The translations under genes and the position numbers were made by a program. The notes under the pieces were generated by a model that did no database searches, was not told the origin of the DNA, and saw nothing but the letters and a program-made list of their open reading frames with translations. Shown here one piece after another: positions 33,641 to 44,688 of a stretch of 64,000 nucleotides of DNA; position 1 is the stretch's first letter; the number at the start of each line of letters is the position of its first letter. The DNA lies in the NCBI GenBank assembly GCA_026182355.1, contig JAPFBL010000553.1, forward strand, positions 1-64,000. Reading direction: 5' to 3'. The stretch is from Hermatobates lingyangjiaoensis. Lineage: Eukaryota > Arthropoda > Insecta > Hemiptera > Hermatobatidae.

Positions 33641-33659
33641 GGCACAACTTCTTAGCCTA

Positions 33660-33845
33660 GTTTAGTACATTGTAGGGTAAAAATTTAATGAAATGTTCTC
33701 CACATATAAAAATTTAATGATATAAACAACGCGTTTCGAACACGTAGTGTTCTTCCTCAGGCATTATTTAAAAAATACAATGACACCAGAGAGTTATCTA
33801 TAATACAAAGTATATAAGTACAAAAATTAATATAAAATAAAATAA
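33660..33845 (-). mobile_element. Family C repeat, single copy
   Basis: Contains ccacatataaaaatttaatg, acaacgcgtttcgaacacgt, agtgttcttcctcaggcatt. Core in sense: CTGAGGA, A, GAACAC, loop, GTGTTC, GAAAC, with a perfect 6-bp hairpin. The flank gagagttatctataatac matches 20,650-20,680. Confidence 0.75.
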
Positions 33846-33849
33846 GGCT

Positions 33850-34560
33850 AGTAAAGTTTGACTAGTTTAGTACGTCAAACGATCTTTCAAATTCCAATAT
33901 TTGAGTATATTAAAATTTCTTTGTGGTGAAAATCCTTGAATGGGAGTTCTATAGTATGGTTAGGATTTGATGCTTTTTTTCTAGGTATTAGTGTCAACTT
34001 TTGAAAACTCCCAACGCTGGCCGTAGTTTATAATCTCCACCTTATCAGGGACCACCACTGAGCATACTCGTATGATATGACAGCCAGGTGTTACATAAAA
34101 GAAAGAGGTCGACAGAGGGTGGTGGTATTTGTGACAAGGTCACTTGACAAGGCGTGACGAAGACGGTGGTTTAGAGGAGGGGGGGGGGGGGGACTGTCTT
34201 AACAAAGAACGCGAGGCCGGTGGCGTGTAAAGGCGTCAAAGCGTTCAGAAAACACCATTATTCAGAAGGCATTGTCAGCAGAAGCTTTGTCTGTTAGATG
34301 AAAACGTATCAGAGTTACTTCTATTCGACCAAAAGCCTAACAACACCTGCTTCCTTCTCTCTCGCCAAATCGTAATTACTCAATGGAGTATCCTATTCAG
34401 CCTTGCTGATCAATGCAATTACATACTTGTAAAGGATTTTCCTTTTGCATCCTAATCTTTTTTTCTTTCAGATTCCTTGCCAGTCTATTTTTCTATTTTT
34501 GTAGAACTCTTTCATCATGCGATTGATGTCCTGAGCTGATCTGTTGACAATAGGTAATTT
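33850..34560. other. Unique sequence with GC-rich island and poly-G
   Basis: Positions 34,010-34,390 are GC-richer and include a G-run at about 34,174-34,192. No repeat or exon recognised. Candidate regulatory DNA only by composition. Confidence 0.35.
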
Positions 34561-34588
34561 GTAATACCTCCAACAATGCCTTTAAAAG

Positions 34589-34759
34589 ATGGTAGCAACT
34601 CAAGGAAATACTGCTGTCCCGATGTCAAAAGAAGAAGAAGTCACTGAGGCACTGACTTCATCACAGTCAGATTTAAACACTATAGTCCCAGAGGCTCCTT
34701 ACCATAAGCTAGGAGAACTGCATGCCTCACTTAGTGACACTTCGCAATTTTTTTTTTGA
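34589..34759 (+). CDS. Small ORF (56 aa), unassigned
   Basis: An ATG with A at -3 and G at +4 opens a frame of 56 codons. The product starts MVATQGNTAVPMSKEEEVTE, continues with a SSQSDLNTIVPEAPYHKLGE segment and ends in a poly-Phe tract made by a T-run. The composition is protein-like (acidic, few AT-driven residues) and differs from other AT-rich frames nearby. No family recognised. It may be a first exon, an old transposon fragment or chance. An upstream stop sits just before the ATG. Confidence 0.25.
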   Translation: MVATQGNTAVPMSKEEEVTEALTSSQSDLNTIVPEAPYHKLGELHASLSDTSQFFF

Positions 34760-34764
34760 TCGCT

Positions 34765-36055
34765 CAGCACAAAAAAGTACCAACACACATACCATTGCTA
34801 ACAAAAAAAAAACACTGTACATTGCAAATTTAGTTAAAATAGTAAAAGTGTTTAAGCATTATAATAAGTACATATAGAGAGACAGAAATACAGTATGACT
34901 TCACAGTATGCCAGCAAAGTTAACAGTCACTGCGCAGTGTATGGAGAGGCTATACTATTTTCATCCATACTGAAATTAAAAAGTTGACTGAACGGACTGG
35001 GTAATGACAATTTTAATGGCTAAAAGAATAAAAAGAGGTAATAAATAAAACTAACATTAATAAAAGGAAACATTGGCATATATTGACAGTATTTGTTTAG
35101 TAGGGTTTTGGAAAATTATCAGTCCCAACATTGAAAACATGAAAAACTAGTCGGGTGAGTACAGCACCCGACTCAAGAGGTATGACAGATTTTTATAAAT
35201 GTACGACACTATTTCAAGTCACCGGATGATGAATTAAGTTTAGTTGGGAAAACCAAGGGTTCCTAACCTAAAAGTGTGAGATCAGATAAGGTAAATAAAA
35301 AAATATTATAATCAAAATATTTTGAATCCCTAAGTTAGGATTCAGTAATCCCTAGTCAATTAAAACAATATCTAAAAATTGCTTGAATGCCCAGAAACAC
35401 TTGCGTGCTGCTATAACTAGAATTCTTTCACCTACTGAAAAACTTGTAGGCAACGAACATAACAAACATATAATTAAATTAAAAGTTATTAGCCATCTTT
35501 TGGAACAATGATTCTCTATATTATTACCTTGCACATATTTCAAGGATAATTAATATTTTTTTGTAAAGTATCTTTGTTATATATTCCTTGTTTCATTTTT
35601 TTTTTGAGTTGTCATCATCCTTGAGCATAATATAAATTTCAGGAGGTGTGACGGTCAAGTAAAGTTTCTTTAGGTGTACTTTGGAAAAAACGTTGAAACC
35701 ACTAGTGTAGGCAATGCATTCAAAAGACTTTGTGGTACTCTCAAATTAAAATCCCGTCATTATGAAATCTTCTATTTTTTAATTTATAATTAATTTAATT
35801 TTTTTTTTAATTTATAAGTATTTAATGTTTATTTTGGGACTTAGCAGTAAAATTATGCCAAAACATTTCATAAAACACAAATTGACATTGTTAAATATAA
35901 TCACACCAAAAAAAAAACGTAAAATATGAAAGGTTTCTCTTTAATTTATTAGTTTGGTGGGCAAAAAAAACCACTAATTTAAATTAGTAACTACCTGTTT
36001 TCATTAACGGTTTCGGACTGGAATATTGATCAAAAGGGGAAAAAAAAGTTTAATT
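34765..36055. other. AT-rich unique sequence
   Basis: No repeats or exons recognised. Frequent A/T homopolymers. Confidence 0.45.
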
Positions 36056-36059
36056 AAAA

Positions 36060-37255
36060 TAAAAAGACAGACGGGTGTAAGGAGTGACGTGGTGATTGCA
36101 TTTTAAGTGACTGTAGTTGTGAAGGGGTGAGTTTATGTCAGTTAAGGGTTGATTGGAAGAGAGGTGGTGAGGATTATTTAGTTACCCCAGGCAGCTGCGG
36201 GTGGTGATTAGTGTGTTGAGGGGAAGGCAAGTAAATCCCTTGTCGGCTCTGATTGTCTCAAAACCAAACTCCTCTTGTCTCTCTTCAACCCTTACTGATG
36301 CCTCAATGGACTTTCTTCTTTCAAAACAGTCCCATAGTTGTAATCAATTCTTCAATGAACAATAACATGTTCGTTATATAAAAGACATCAGGAAGAGTAA
36401 CTGAAGGTGATGAAATGATTAGACGTGATTCCTGAAAAGAATATCAGAAAAGGAGTGGAAAGAAATTTCGCTTATGATCTTTTTCTGACGATTAACTGTG
36501 GTTTGAAATATTAGCAAGTATATTGTTCTGTTCTGAGTTCCATTTATTTTAGTATATATCAATTGATCAAATTGTGATCCAGCAACAAGTATTAAAATTT
36601 AAAAGCTACATAGAACACTGACTACCTTCGATATTTTGAGGAGCAGATTCGTTGTCTAAAGGGTTTAGGAAGAGAAAATGAAGGTGATGAATACGATTTG
36701 ACGGGATATTGAATCTGAAGAGGACAAAGTTTATTTCGGGTCTTCTCAGTGGTTGAGGAGAGCTACAGCTGGGAGTTGTTGAATCCCAATTTAGTTTCGA
36801 CCGATTACTGCTTAAACAAAGTATTGGCCGGAGACAAGATGACAGAGGAGGAAGAGAGATGACGTTAAGAGGATGTCTAGGTGATAGAGTTGACCCAGAC
36901 GGGCAGCGGTCATTACGAGAGCGGCAGAGCTGCTGATTAGAGGGACGTCTGCGGGGCCTGACGCCGCCACCGCCGCCATGACGCCATCGTCAGCCTAACG
37001 ATGAAGCGATTACCCCCCCCCCACTCTATAGGATGGGCCATTTATTTTACAGGCTTGATTACTGTCTTTACACGACCACCCCTCCTTCTAACCCTTCGAA
37101 ATAGCGCAAAAAAACCAACAAGCCATTATGGAAAAGCACTTATACAACGTGGCAGGCAAGGTTTCTTCTTAACTACCCCGCTCGTGACAAGCGTCAAGCT
37201 ACTGCACCTCTCTCCATGTCTGTCAAACACATCTGTCCACTTCAGTCATTTAAAA
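36060..37255. other. GC-richer unique block
   Basis: Two patches stand out: 36,070-36,310 and 36,690-37,010. The second ends in a CCGCC trinucleotide-like cluster (36,961-36,980) with several CpG. No TATA box, start site or long exon can be assigned. The open frame at 37,001-37,267 has no recognisable family. Possible promoter-like or conserved regulatory DNA. Confidence 0.3.
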
Positions 37256-37439
37256 ATAAAGCTCTAAATAAAAATCCAAAAATAAGTAAATATTAAGAAT
37301 TTTGCTTATTTTTCAAATTGGTTTAATATATTTGAGAAAAAATCACAGCAATCAGCTAATCCAGTGCTTCTCACTGATGAATTCGACATCATCCATACCC
37401 AGGTCATAAAACATACAGTACTTATTTCTTATCATTTTA

Positions 37440-37625
37440 TGTACTATCATTAGTTGTGCAATCTGTAATTCTGTGTTATTTACTCATACTAGGGTAAATA
37501 GATAATATAACGTTGGATCCAACGTGAACGTTGAACAGTTGTAAGTCCTCCACTTCTTCCATTGGATGTTTACCTGACGATGAACACAAAGTGTTCGAAA
37601 CGCGTAGTTTGAATTAGAAAAAAAA
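37440..37625 (+). mobile_element. Family C fragments
   Basis: Positions 37,455-37,505 are the C-family end in inverse orientation (gtgcaatctgtaattctgtg, ttatttactcatactagggt). Positions 37,574-37,608 carry an intact core: CTGACGA, T, GAACAC, loop AAA, GTGTTC, GAAAC, the shortest-loop hairpin of the family here. Confidence 0.7.
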
Positions 37626-37754
37626 AACTTCTGTTTCTTAATATACTGTGATATAAGCATATTAACTACATTAACATATTACTGTACTATGTTATATTAA
37701 CCATTTACCCCAGTATTGGTGTACAATGTTTTCAGCAACTAAGTATATTTTTCT

Positions 37755-37990
37755 TTCATTCATTGTGCAATCTGTTATAGTGTGGTATTTACTCATACTG
37801 GGTAAAGTATTGTGCATCCACACAAAAATGTTTAAAATAAAAAAATAACAACGCGTTTCAAACACTTGATGTTCTTCAAGTCCTTGCTTGGTCTCACTCA
37901 CTGAATAACCATCCCAGCAGAGCAGATGTAACCTGAAGAAGAACATCAAGTGTTTGAAGCGCGTTGTTAGTTTTTTTTTGTGTGGAGACA
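37755..37990. mobile_element. Family C fold-back element
   Basis: Left arm with aacaacgcgtttcaaacact then tgatgttcttcaagtcc (37,846-37,882). Right arm with cctgaagaagaacatcaagt then gtttgaagcgcgttgttag (37,932-37,970). The right core keeps CTGAAGA, A, GAACATC and a paired arm, but GAAA has become GAAG. Confidence 0.7.
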
Positions 37991-37994
37991 CAAT

Positions 37995-38150
37995 AGTTTC
38001 CCCAATATAAGTATATTTGTCTTGCTTTAAAGTGGTAAACTCTAGGTTTAACTTTATCACGGTGCCAAGTCTCCATTCTTTTGTGTTTGTTCTGATTCAA
38101 TAGACAAAGTTAATATTTGTTTTTAATCATCCTGTATGACTTTAAAATTT
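37995..38150. other. Unique sequence
   Basis: No features recognised. Confidence 0.4.
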
Positions 38151-38154
38151 ACTG

Positions 38155-38335
38155 AATGTATATAAAACTGCAAACTGGGTAGTAGTCAGTGGTCAAATGG
38201 ACTGTTCTGTTTAATAAACTGGAAGCTATACAGAGAACCATGGAGGGCAGTACTGAAGGTACAATATGGTAGGTTCACATTGATAACAGAAGAGATAACA
38301 GGAAACTCTTTAGTGGAATGCAGTAGGTGAGTAAA
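38155..38335 (+). pseudogene. Possible LINE-like coding remnant
   Basis: One frame contains WTVLFNKLEAIQRTMEGS, which resembles the QRxMER segment in the distal part of some LINE proteins. Another, overlapping frame is open for about 54 codons (KLYREPWRAVLKVQYGR) and ends at a donor-like aggtgagtaa. The two readings are incompatible, and neither is supported by flanking sequence. Low-confidence note. Confidence 0.2.
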
Positions 38336-38339
38336 TGAT

Positions 38340-38680
38340 AAGAAGTGAATCCAGGGAGAAACGCGACCTTTCAGTCACCTCATCAAGTAGGTAACATGTG
38401 CAGCGTCTATACATATTACAATGAAATTACCATTCATAGAAATACTTCAGACAATGCATAGCCGTAAAACCATACGGCCACGAATACAACTTCTTACCCT
38501 GACAGACTGACATCCCCATTCTTGACAATGTTTACTAATCTAAACAAAAACAGCAGGATGAGAATTCAGCAGTACTGGACGTGCACTGTTATGGATGGAA
38601 ATATTCACTGGTCGTTGGACACATCAAAAAAGCAGATTTTATCCAATAAACTTTCATGTATTATATAATCAGCATAAATG
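38340..38680. other. Unique sequence
   Basis: Moderate GC, no repeat or gene recognised. Confidence 0.4.
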
Positions 38681-38682
38681 AT

Positions 38683-38975
38683 ATATATATATATATATAT
38701 ATATATACACTTTTTCATTTGAAATACGATCCAAAACGGACAAATATAGTTCAATATAGACTGAGAAACTCAGAAGAGCTTGTGAGACATTAGAGAAATT
38801 CTCATAAAAGGTAACCAAGCATGAAATTGGCATACATTTTTTAGAAACATGTTTGCAAGAAGGATTGCTACCAACCTTCACTAATAGATATATATACATA
38901 TATTATGTATATGTGTATATATACATAATATAATGTATATATAATTATATATATAATATATATATATATATATAT
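38683..38975 (-). mobile_element. A-linked repeat flanked by (TA)n
   Basis: In minus orientation it opens with gtgaaggttggtagcaatcc and tgcaaacatgtttctaaaaa, the end shared with 24,080-24,130, and runs about 150 bases to a (TA)n tract at 38,683-38,706. A long TA-rich tract (38,885-38,975) flanks the other side. No recognised protein. Confidence 0.6.
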
Positions 38976-38982
38976 TACGAGT

Positions 38983-39118
38983 TCGAGATTAACAAAGAGC
39001 AACACACAAAGTAGGGAAACACACTTACAGACTCAAATTTTCGGGTAATCCGTCTTCAGGAGAAAAGAGAATGGAGACCAAGCACGTTGTAGGCGCAACG
39101 GCAAGTAACCCTATATTA
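38983..39118 (-). mobile_element. Family D repeat, single arm
   Basis: Best-preserved D arm: agggaaacacacttacagac, tcaaattttcgggtaatccg, tcttcaggagaaaagagaat, then agcacgttgtaggcgcaacg. Core in sense: CTGAAGA, C, GG, loop ATTAC, CC, GAAAAT, a 2-bp or slightly longer hairpin. Confidence 0.7.
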
Positions 39119-39119
39119 A

Positions 39120-39212
39120 AATATATATACATAACTTTATATATATAGTAATATATATATATATATGTAGAACTATATAGCATAATACTAATTATATATA
39201 TATATATAATAT
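39120..39212. repeat. TA-rich tract
   Basis: Irregular (TA)n between a family D arm and a family B fold-back. Confidence 0.8.
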
Positions 39213-39405
39213 TTATATAAACACGTGAAATAACAATCTATGATCAAACCACAATATGAAATGGGAAAAGAAAACAAAGATCTTTCAACCGTAACAAGCG
39301 GTCTTCGTCAGAGTCACAAAACCCAACTAGAGTCAAAAAACCAGTTGGGTTTTTGACTCTGACGAAGATCAGTTGTTACGGTTGAAAGATCATAGTCTAA
39401 ACTTC
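39213..39405. mobile_element. Family B fold-back element
   Basis: Left arm 39,218-39,325 (minus sense) and right arm 39,340-39,395 (plus sense) meet at aacccaactagagtcaaaaa then ccagttgggtt. The right arm is truncated at gatcatagtcta. The left core is CTGACGA, A, GACCG, loop, CGGTT, GAAAG. Confidence 0.72.
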
Positions 39406-39409
39406 ACAT

Positions 39410-40980
39410 TTGCCTGATCCGTTGAAAGCTTTTTAAAATGTATATCAATTAAATAATATTTTACAATTTCATGAACTTAAAACGTGGCATAAAATATCAA
39501 ATGAATTGTTATAAAACTTTGATTTGACTTTTTGTTTATTTTATTGGTGTATGATCTATATTGTATTACATTCATTAATTGCACTTTATGTGTAATAATA
39601 CAATAATTTTATAATGTTTTTCTGACAATATAATAATACGATTATTTAATTTTATTATAGTAAACAAATATAATCAGGAAATTTAAAAATCAAGCTCAAA
39701 TATAACTAAGTTGTAACATTTCACTCGATTCAAATAATTTTAAAATTACTCTTAAATTAATTTGAAGCACAGTAGTCAATAATAGCTGTTTAGCAACATA
39801 ACAAAAAAAAATTGCAATAGTTAAATGTACGGAAGTAAAAAATGAAATGGTAGACTATTGTAAATTATCAGACTTTAAAAGTAGGTAGATAAAATTGAGG
39901 TGGTTGAGGAAAGTAGAAGCTGGTAGAGGGAGGTTAATAAGGGGTTGGAAGATGCAGTGTTGAGTAAGTGTAGCCTAAGCCGGTCTGGAGTTAAGTCAAT
40001 CTGTTTGAATCAACTATTGATTACAAACATGCTGCCTTATTGGAATTCTGGCCCCAAAAGATAATTTGATGTACAGTTGAAGGAGAGTAGATATTGGTAG
40101 TTTGAAGCTCCGTTATGATAGATATTAACTGATACTAAATCTTTTCCCTTTGAGGAATTATATTAATATCCTAGTGTTGAAAACCTCGCGCAGGCAGAAG
40201 AGTGTATAAAATGCGTGTAGTTAATTGAATTATACCGTCCATGCCAATTCTATTGATCAGCTGCAAATCTCTTCTAATAGCAAACTCAATCAATGTATTT
40301 ATCCCTAATGCCTAAAACCTAAAAGAAGTTTATCTACACATGGTGTTTTAGATGCTCAAAGTGTCAGTCCGTTATTTTATCATTTATATTCTAACTGTAA
40401 ATACCTAACTTAATAAAGTTAATAACAGTAGTGATAAAATTTCTCAAGTTAATCATAGAACAGATATTTCAGACAATGAAGATCTATTACAACAGTTGTA
40501 AGTCTTGTTGTAAAATCAACACCATAATACTGTTTTCGGGTGATAAATTATAGGATAATGCATCGACATGAATCACTGATCTGTTCATTGGAAAAAAGTT
40601 CTGATATGCATTGCTTAAGCACAAATTAGAGTGATAAAAACTTCCGTAAAATGAAAAAAACGCTATCGTTGAAAAGCCGTGCAATTATGTGCTATTCTCA
40701 TGTTTGGGAATAATATTTATAAAAGTTTCCTCATATATAAGCTCTTCAAACACATGGTACTCTTCTTTAGATAACATTAAAATTTTCTTAAAATTAAGTG
40801 TTGTTTGTTTTTGCTAGTGTCTTTTATTGATTTTAATTAGGATTTATTTTATTTTATTATTGAATTTATTTTATTAAGGAAGAAACAACATACCCAGTTA
40901 TAGTGTTTAATTGAAACGCCTTGTTTTCGCTATCATTTATATGTGGTACCTTTGTTACTAACTTTTTCAAGATAACAACA
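39410..40980. other. Unique sequence, C-core remnant
   Basis: Positions 39,880-40,110 are GC-richer and unique. Positions 40,740-40,775 resemble an eroded C core (aaacacatggtactcttctt). No gene recognised. Confidence 0.4.
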
Positions 40981-40989
40981 AATCTAGAT

Positions 40990-41311
40990 AAGGGGTTCTC
41001 AATGGGGGTGAATTATCGGTTTTCAGGGGGTGAATTGTCGACCACAAGGATTTTACAGAGTGATATAAGCTATTATAGGTTTTCGCCCCTTAATTATAGA
41101 TTAAAAATTTTATTTTTGTTTGAAATGATATTTCATAAATCCATCAATAATTTTAATTAGCATTTAATTTATAAAATTTTGTTATAAACATAGTCAATGT
41201 AAAGTTGTAAAACTGTATATACTACGTTGGAAAGGAGAGGGGGTGGGGGGAATGGCATTGTGGGAAGTGGCAATAGGAGTGAATGGGTCCAAGCGAGACT
41301 CTGGACCACTG
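40990..41311. mobile_element. hAT-type MITE, complete
   Basis: A 322-bp element whose ends read aaggggttctcaatgggggt and, inverted at the other end, cagtggtccagagtctcgct: imperfect terminal inverted repeats of the hAT kind. The flanks atctagat (40,982-40,989) and atctagac (41,312-41,319) match at 7 of 8 positions, the size of a hAT target-site duplication. No transposase is encoded; the open frame inside has no recognised domain. The interior has repeated gggggtgaatt motifs near the left end. Confidence 0.75.
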
Positions 41312-41319
41312 ATCTAGAC

Positions 41320-41865
41320 AATGTTTTGTATCAAAAGCCTGATTAAGAGAAGAAATGTAAAATAAAGTTGACATATATCTCTATCAATTGTAAAACTGGA
41401 ATATCAACTGTATTCCAGAACACTATAATAACCTTCCCATTATAAAGTAAGGACGTACTGTAAAATATATACTGTAAAATTAGCTTGTAACAGCTTCTAT
41501 TGGCCAGCGATAAGATTATTTAAAAAACTCTGGAGTGGCTTACACTCAACTTTACTATAACTAAACATAATATCATACTTCTTGTATATATACCATATAA
41601 TGTCCCATTTAAGCATAATATAAATGTCTAGCTAGGAGATGTTTATTGGTCTCTCATTCCTTGAGTATTACAGATTACAGATAGAGTGATTGATCCACTT
41701 ATCAATATATATATATATATATGCTTATTTTTGTATATCACACCACAAATATACATATCATATGCATATAATAAAGTTAATAGTATAATAAAAAATGAAC
41801 CTCGCGATTTTGATGGAATTATATGTTTTGAGGTGCTAGAAGTAGTTTTATTAACTTTTTTGATG
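41320..41865. other. AT-rich unique sequence
   Basis: No repeat or gene recognised apart from a short (TA)n at 41,705-41,722. Confidence 0.45.
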
Positions 41866-42230
41866 ATGATGATGAGGTTGTGTGTGTGTGTTGTGTGTGT
41901 GGTGTGGTGTGTGTGTGTGTGTGTGTAGTGTGTGTGTGTGTAACAACATGTAAATGTGTGTAGTGTAATAACATGTGTGTGTGTAAAAGCGAAAGTGAAA
42001 ATGTGTCGTGTGTATGAAATATCTCTGTACAGTGTTAGAACATGGTATTGTTCCAACAGCCAGTGGAAGTCTTACATAGTATTACCTGAACTGTTTTACA
42101 TTAAAATTCGAAAGTGAAAATTTCGTGTTATGAAATAATCTCTTACAGGAGAACATGGCTTTTGTTCCAATAGCCAGTGGAAGTCTTACATAGTTTACCT
42201 GACCTGTTTCTACATTAAAATTCAATACAA
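41866..42230. repeat. (TG)n tract and ~119-bp direct repeat
   Basis: Imperfect TG tract at 41,878-41,970. Then cgaaagtgaaaatgtg (41,990) and cgaaagtgaaaatttcg (42,109) start two copies of a unit containing ccagtggaagtcttacatag. The second copy has several single-base losses. Confidence 0.75.
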
Positions 42231-42565
42231 TTTCTTTCACTTAAAACTTGAAAATGTCCCTATTTTGTCTAAAAAATATCAAAAGGATCTAAGAATAAAT
42301 GTTGTTTAAATAAAAAAATCTGAATATTTTTTTCGTTTATTAAATTTCTAACCTCAAAGATAATATCAAAATTTCGAAAACTATAGAATTAGTAGTTTAG
42401 GAGAAAAAAAATATAGTCTGACAAAAGGTTTTTGGAAAAAAAGTGACTTTCCCGTCATCCTTAATTGCTTCCAAACAGTAGGGCTTGTCCACACTATAAA
42501 ACTCATTTTTGTGTAAAATATCAACTTGATCCATCAAAGATTCTGTACCGCAGCGTGGTAACAAG
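42231..42565. other. AT-rich sequence
   Basis: Nothing recognised. Confidence 0.45.
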
Positions 42566-42569
42566 CAAT

Positions 42570-42595
42570 GCTAACACACTCACCCACCCACCCAT

Positions 42596-42655
<60 letters not shown>

Positions 42656-42745
42656 ACACACACACACATACATACATACATTCATTGTATGTGTTTATTT
42701 CACGTGAACATTATTTCACGAGTTTATGTGAAATCTTTTTATACA
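42570..42745. repeat. (CA)n microsatellite next to a B-end fragment
   Basis: CA tract 42,597-42,670 with CATA end. Positions 42,698-42,740 carry a fragment like the B 3' end (tatttcacgagtttatgtga, aatctttttata), again beside a simple repeat. Confidence 0.75.
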
Positions 42746-42749
42746 TACA

Positions 42750-43195
42750 CACACATACAGAACATCCAAAAAAGTTCATAAAACGACGTCTGGCATCTCA
42801 AGACATATAATTCCGCCAAAATTGCGAGATCGATATTTTTTTTTTGCATTATCACTATAGTTCAATTATAATAAAGTAAAAAAAAATATTACAAATAATT
42901 AAAGTGAAATATTCACAAATTCATGTGGTATATCGAATATGGTATTTCTTAGCATTAATCATTTATAAAAAATTGATTCCAACAAGAGATGAAAACTGAA
43001 AATTTGCCTAGAATAATGTGTGCATGGGAGTCAATGTTTTTTATAAATGTTACAGATTTTTGGCAAATCATACCTAATACTAATAGAATTGCAAAGAATT
43101 TTTGTAGATGAACTTGAAGCTCATTAAGGTCATTTAAAATCTACTATTATTTTATAGAAGTAACAAAATGGAAGGGAAATAAAAAAGATATAGTA
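42750..43195. other. AT-rich sequence
   Basis: Nothing recognised. Confidence 0.45.
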
Positions 43196-43199
43196 GTAC

Positions 43200-43480
43200 T
43201 TAGGAGTGTGTTGATAATCGGGCTGTTAGTTTAATAATAATCGTGTGAGATATGTGACTTAGAAGGTGTGAGACTGATAGCCACTCGCCCACACCAGCAA
43301 AGTGAAGAGGCTTTAGAAGGATGATGGAGCACTGGCATGGAGAAAGAAATAAAAGAAAAGAAGACATGTGGGCGGGCAGTGAGGAGGTGAGATACGACGG
43401 GAGCTGTTTACAGAGGACGACAAACAGAGCCCACCCACCCACCCACCGCTCAGCCGACCTCTGCCACAAAAACCTCTTGT
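43200..43480. other. GC-richer unique block
   Basis: Purine-rich plus strand with a (CCCA)n-like stretch at 43,430-43,446. A minus-strand frame of 89 codons is open, but its composition follows this bias and no family is recognised. Candidate regulatory DNA only. Confidence 0.3.
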
Positions 43481-43624
43481 TTGATTGAAATCAACATTTA
43501 GTCAAGGCGCCAAAGTTTTACTTATCGCAAAATGACAAAACAATCAATGATTTTACTATATATAAAATACGATTTTTGTATAATATCTTATCAAAGTTAA
43601 CTCATTCTTTCTTTTTAGATGTTA

Positions 43625-43940
43625 ACCTCTAATGAACGACTCTGAACTGATAGGACTGGGGTTCGATCCCCACCTGGCCGTCGATTTATTCACGCGTGAG
43701 GTGAATAAATCTGAGCACGTCGTCCCTCGGAGAAGGACGTTAAATCCCAGCCTGTACGATGTCAGTTACTCGTTAAACATCCCTACTCTAAATACACTTG
43801 ACTTAGGCAAAATTTAGGACTCCCACTGTAGAATCAATCTTCATTCTGTTGTATCACAAAGGGCCAATGCTCGGCCTAAGTGTGTTCCCTTGTGGAACTG
43901 CCACTGCAACTAACCTAACCTAACCTAACCTAACCAAGCC
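43625..43940 (+). mobile_element. tRNA-derived SINE with TTAGG-type tail
   Basis: B box ggggttcgatccccacc at 43,660-43,676 with an eroded A-box half upstream. Body: cgatttattcacgcgtgagg, cctgtacgatgtcagttact, aacatccctactctaaatac, tgtatcacaaagggccaatg, gtggaactgccactgcaact. The tail is about five CCTAA units (43,911-43,935), equal to the arthropod telomere repeat read on the other strand. This is the most complete body plus tail in the window. No coding capacity. Confidence 0.85.
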
Positions 43941-43944
43941 TTTA

Positions 43945-44228
43945 ATGAGGAGCATAAAATGCTTATTTGCAAACAGTATAAGAACATTTAAACAAAAATC
44001 ATTCCATTTAACAATATGTACTTAGTTATTAAACACCAAAAGTAATTTTGAGATCTTGGATGACTTCAAAGAGAAAAATTTAGAGAATAAAAGTTATAGA
44101 GAATGAAGTATATAATTGACTGTGTTTTCAAATTGTCTCTGAAGTTATTTCTTCTAAAAAAAAATTTGATACAAACATATAGCTGTAAATGTTATATATA
44201 TATATATATATATAAAAAATTACATAAT
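43945..44228. other. AT-rich sequence ending in (TA)n
   Basis: No gene. (TA)n at 44,194-44,214 borders the PLE palindrome. Confidence 0.6.
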
Positions 44229-44688
44229 ATATCAACCGTTGGATAGAATAGGTGTATAATGTAATCGGGATTCGGTCAATTTTCCAGGATCAAAATCAAA
44301 CTCTCAATGCCGACGTTTCGGTTTTATTTAAAACCTTTTTCATAGGCCTACAAACAAAGGATGACAAGAAATCATATATAAACATCAACATATAACTAAC
44401 ATCAAAATGGAATATTACAGTTGTGAAAAAACAAAAATATATATACAAGTAGAAGTAATAGAAAAGCAATAAACATTTTTATGAACTTACAGAAGTCAGA
44501 ATTTTTGAATTAGAAAAATGATGAAATTTACATTATATAAAATGAAGTAACAATAGATAGTTAGTGAACTAACATCTTAACTGGTCAAAAACTTGGACCA
44601 GACTAACTGATTACAATTACATGTAAACCGAAACACTGTTCACTCAAAGAACACAAAAAGGAACTAAGGAAATTAAATTTCACTAAAA

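Noticed and set aside
37692..38060. 122-codon minus-strand frame as a gene
   Set aside because: It runs across a family C fold-back element; the peptide is translated repeat.
42465..42810. 80-codon open frames over the CA tract
   Set aside because: Dinucleotide repeat artefact without any domain.
43905..43938. Interstitial telomere from chromosome fusion
   Set aside because: The TTAGG-type tract is the tail of a SINE, with only about five units, and recurs at the same place in other SINE copies.
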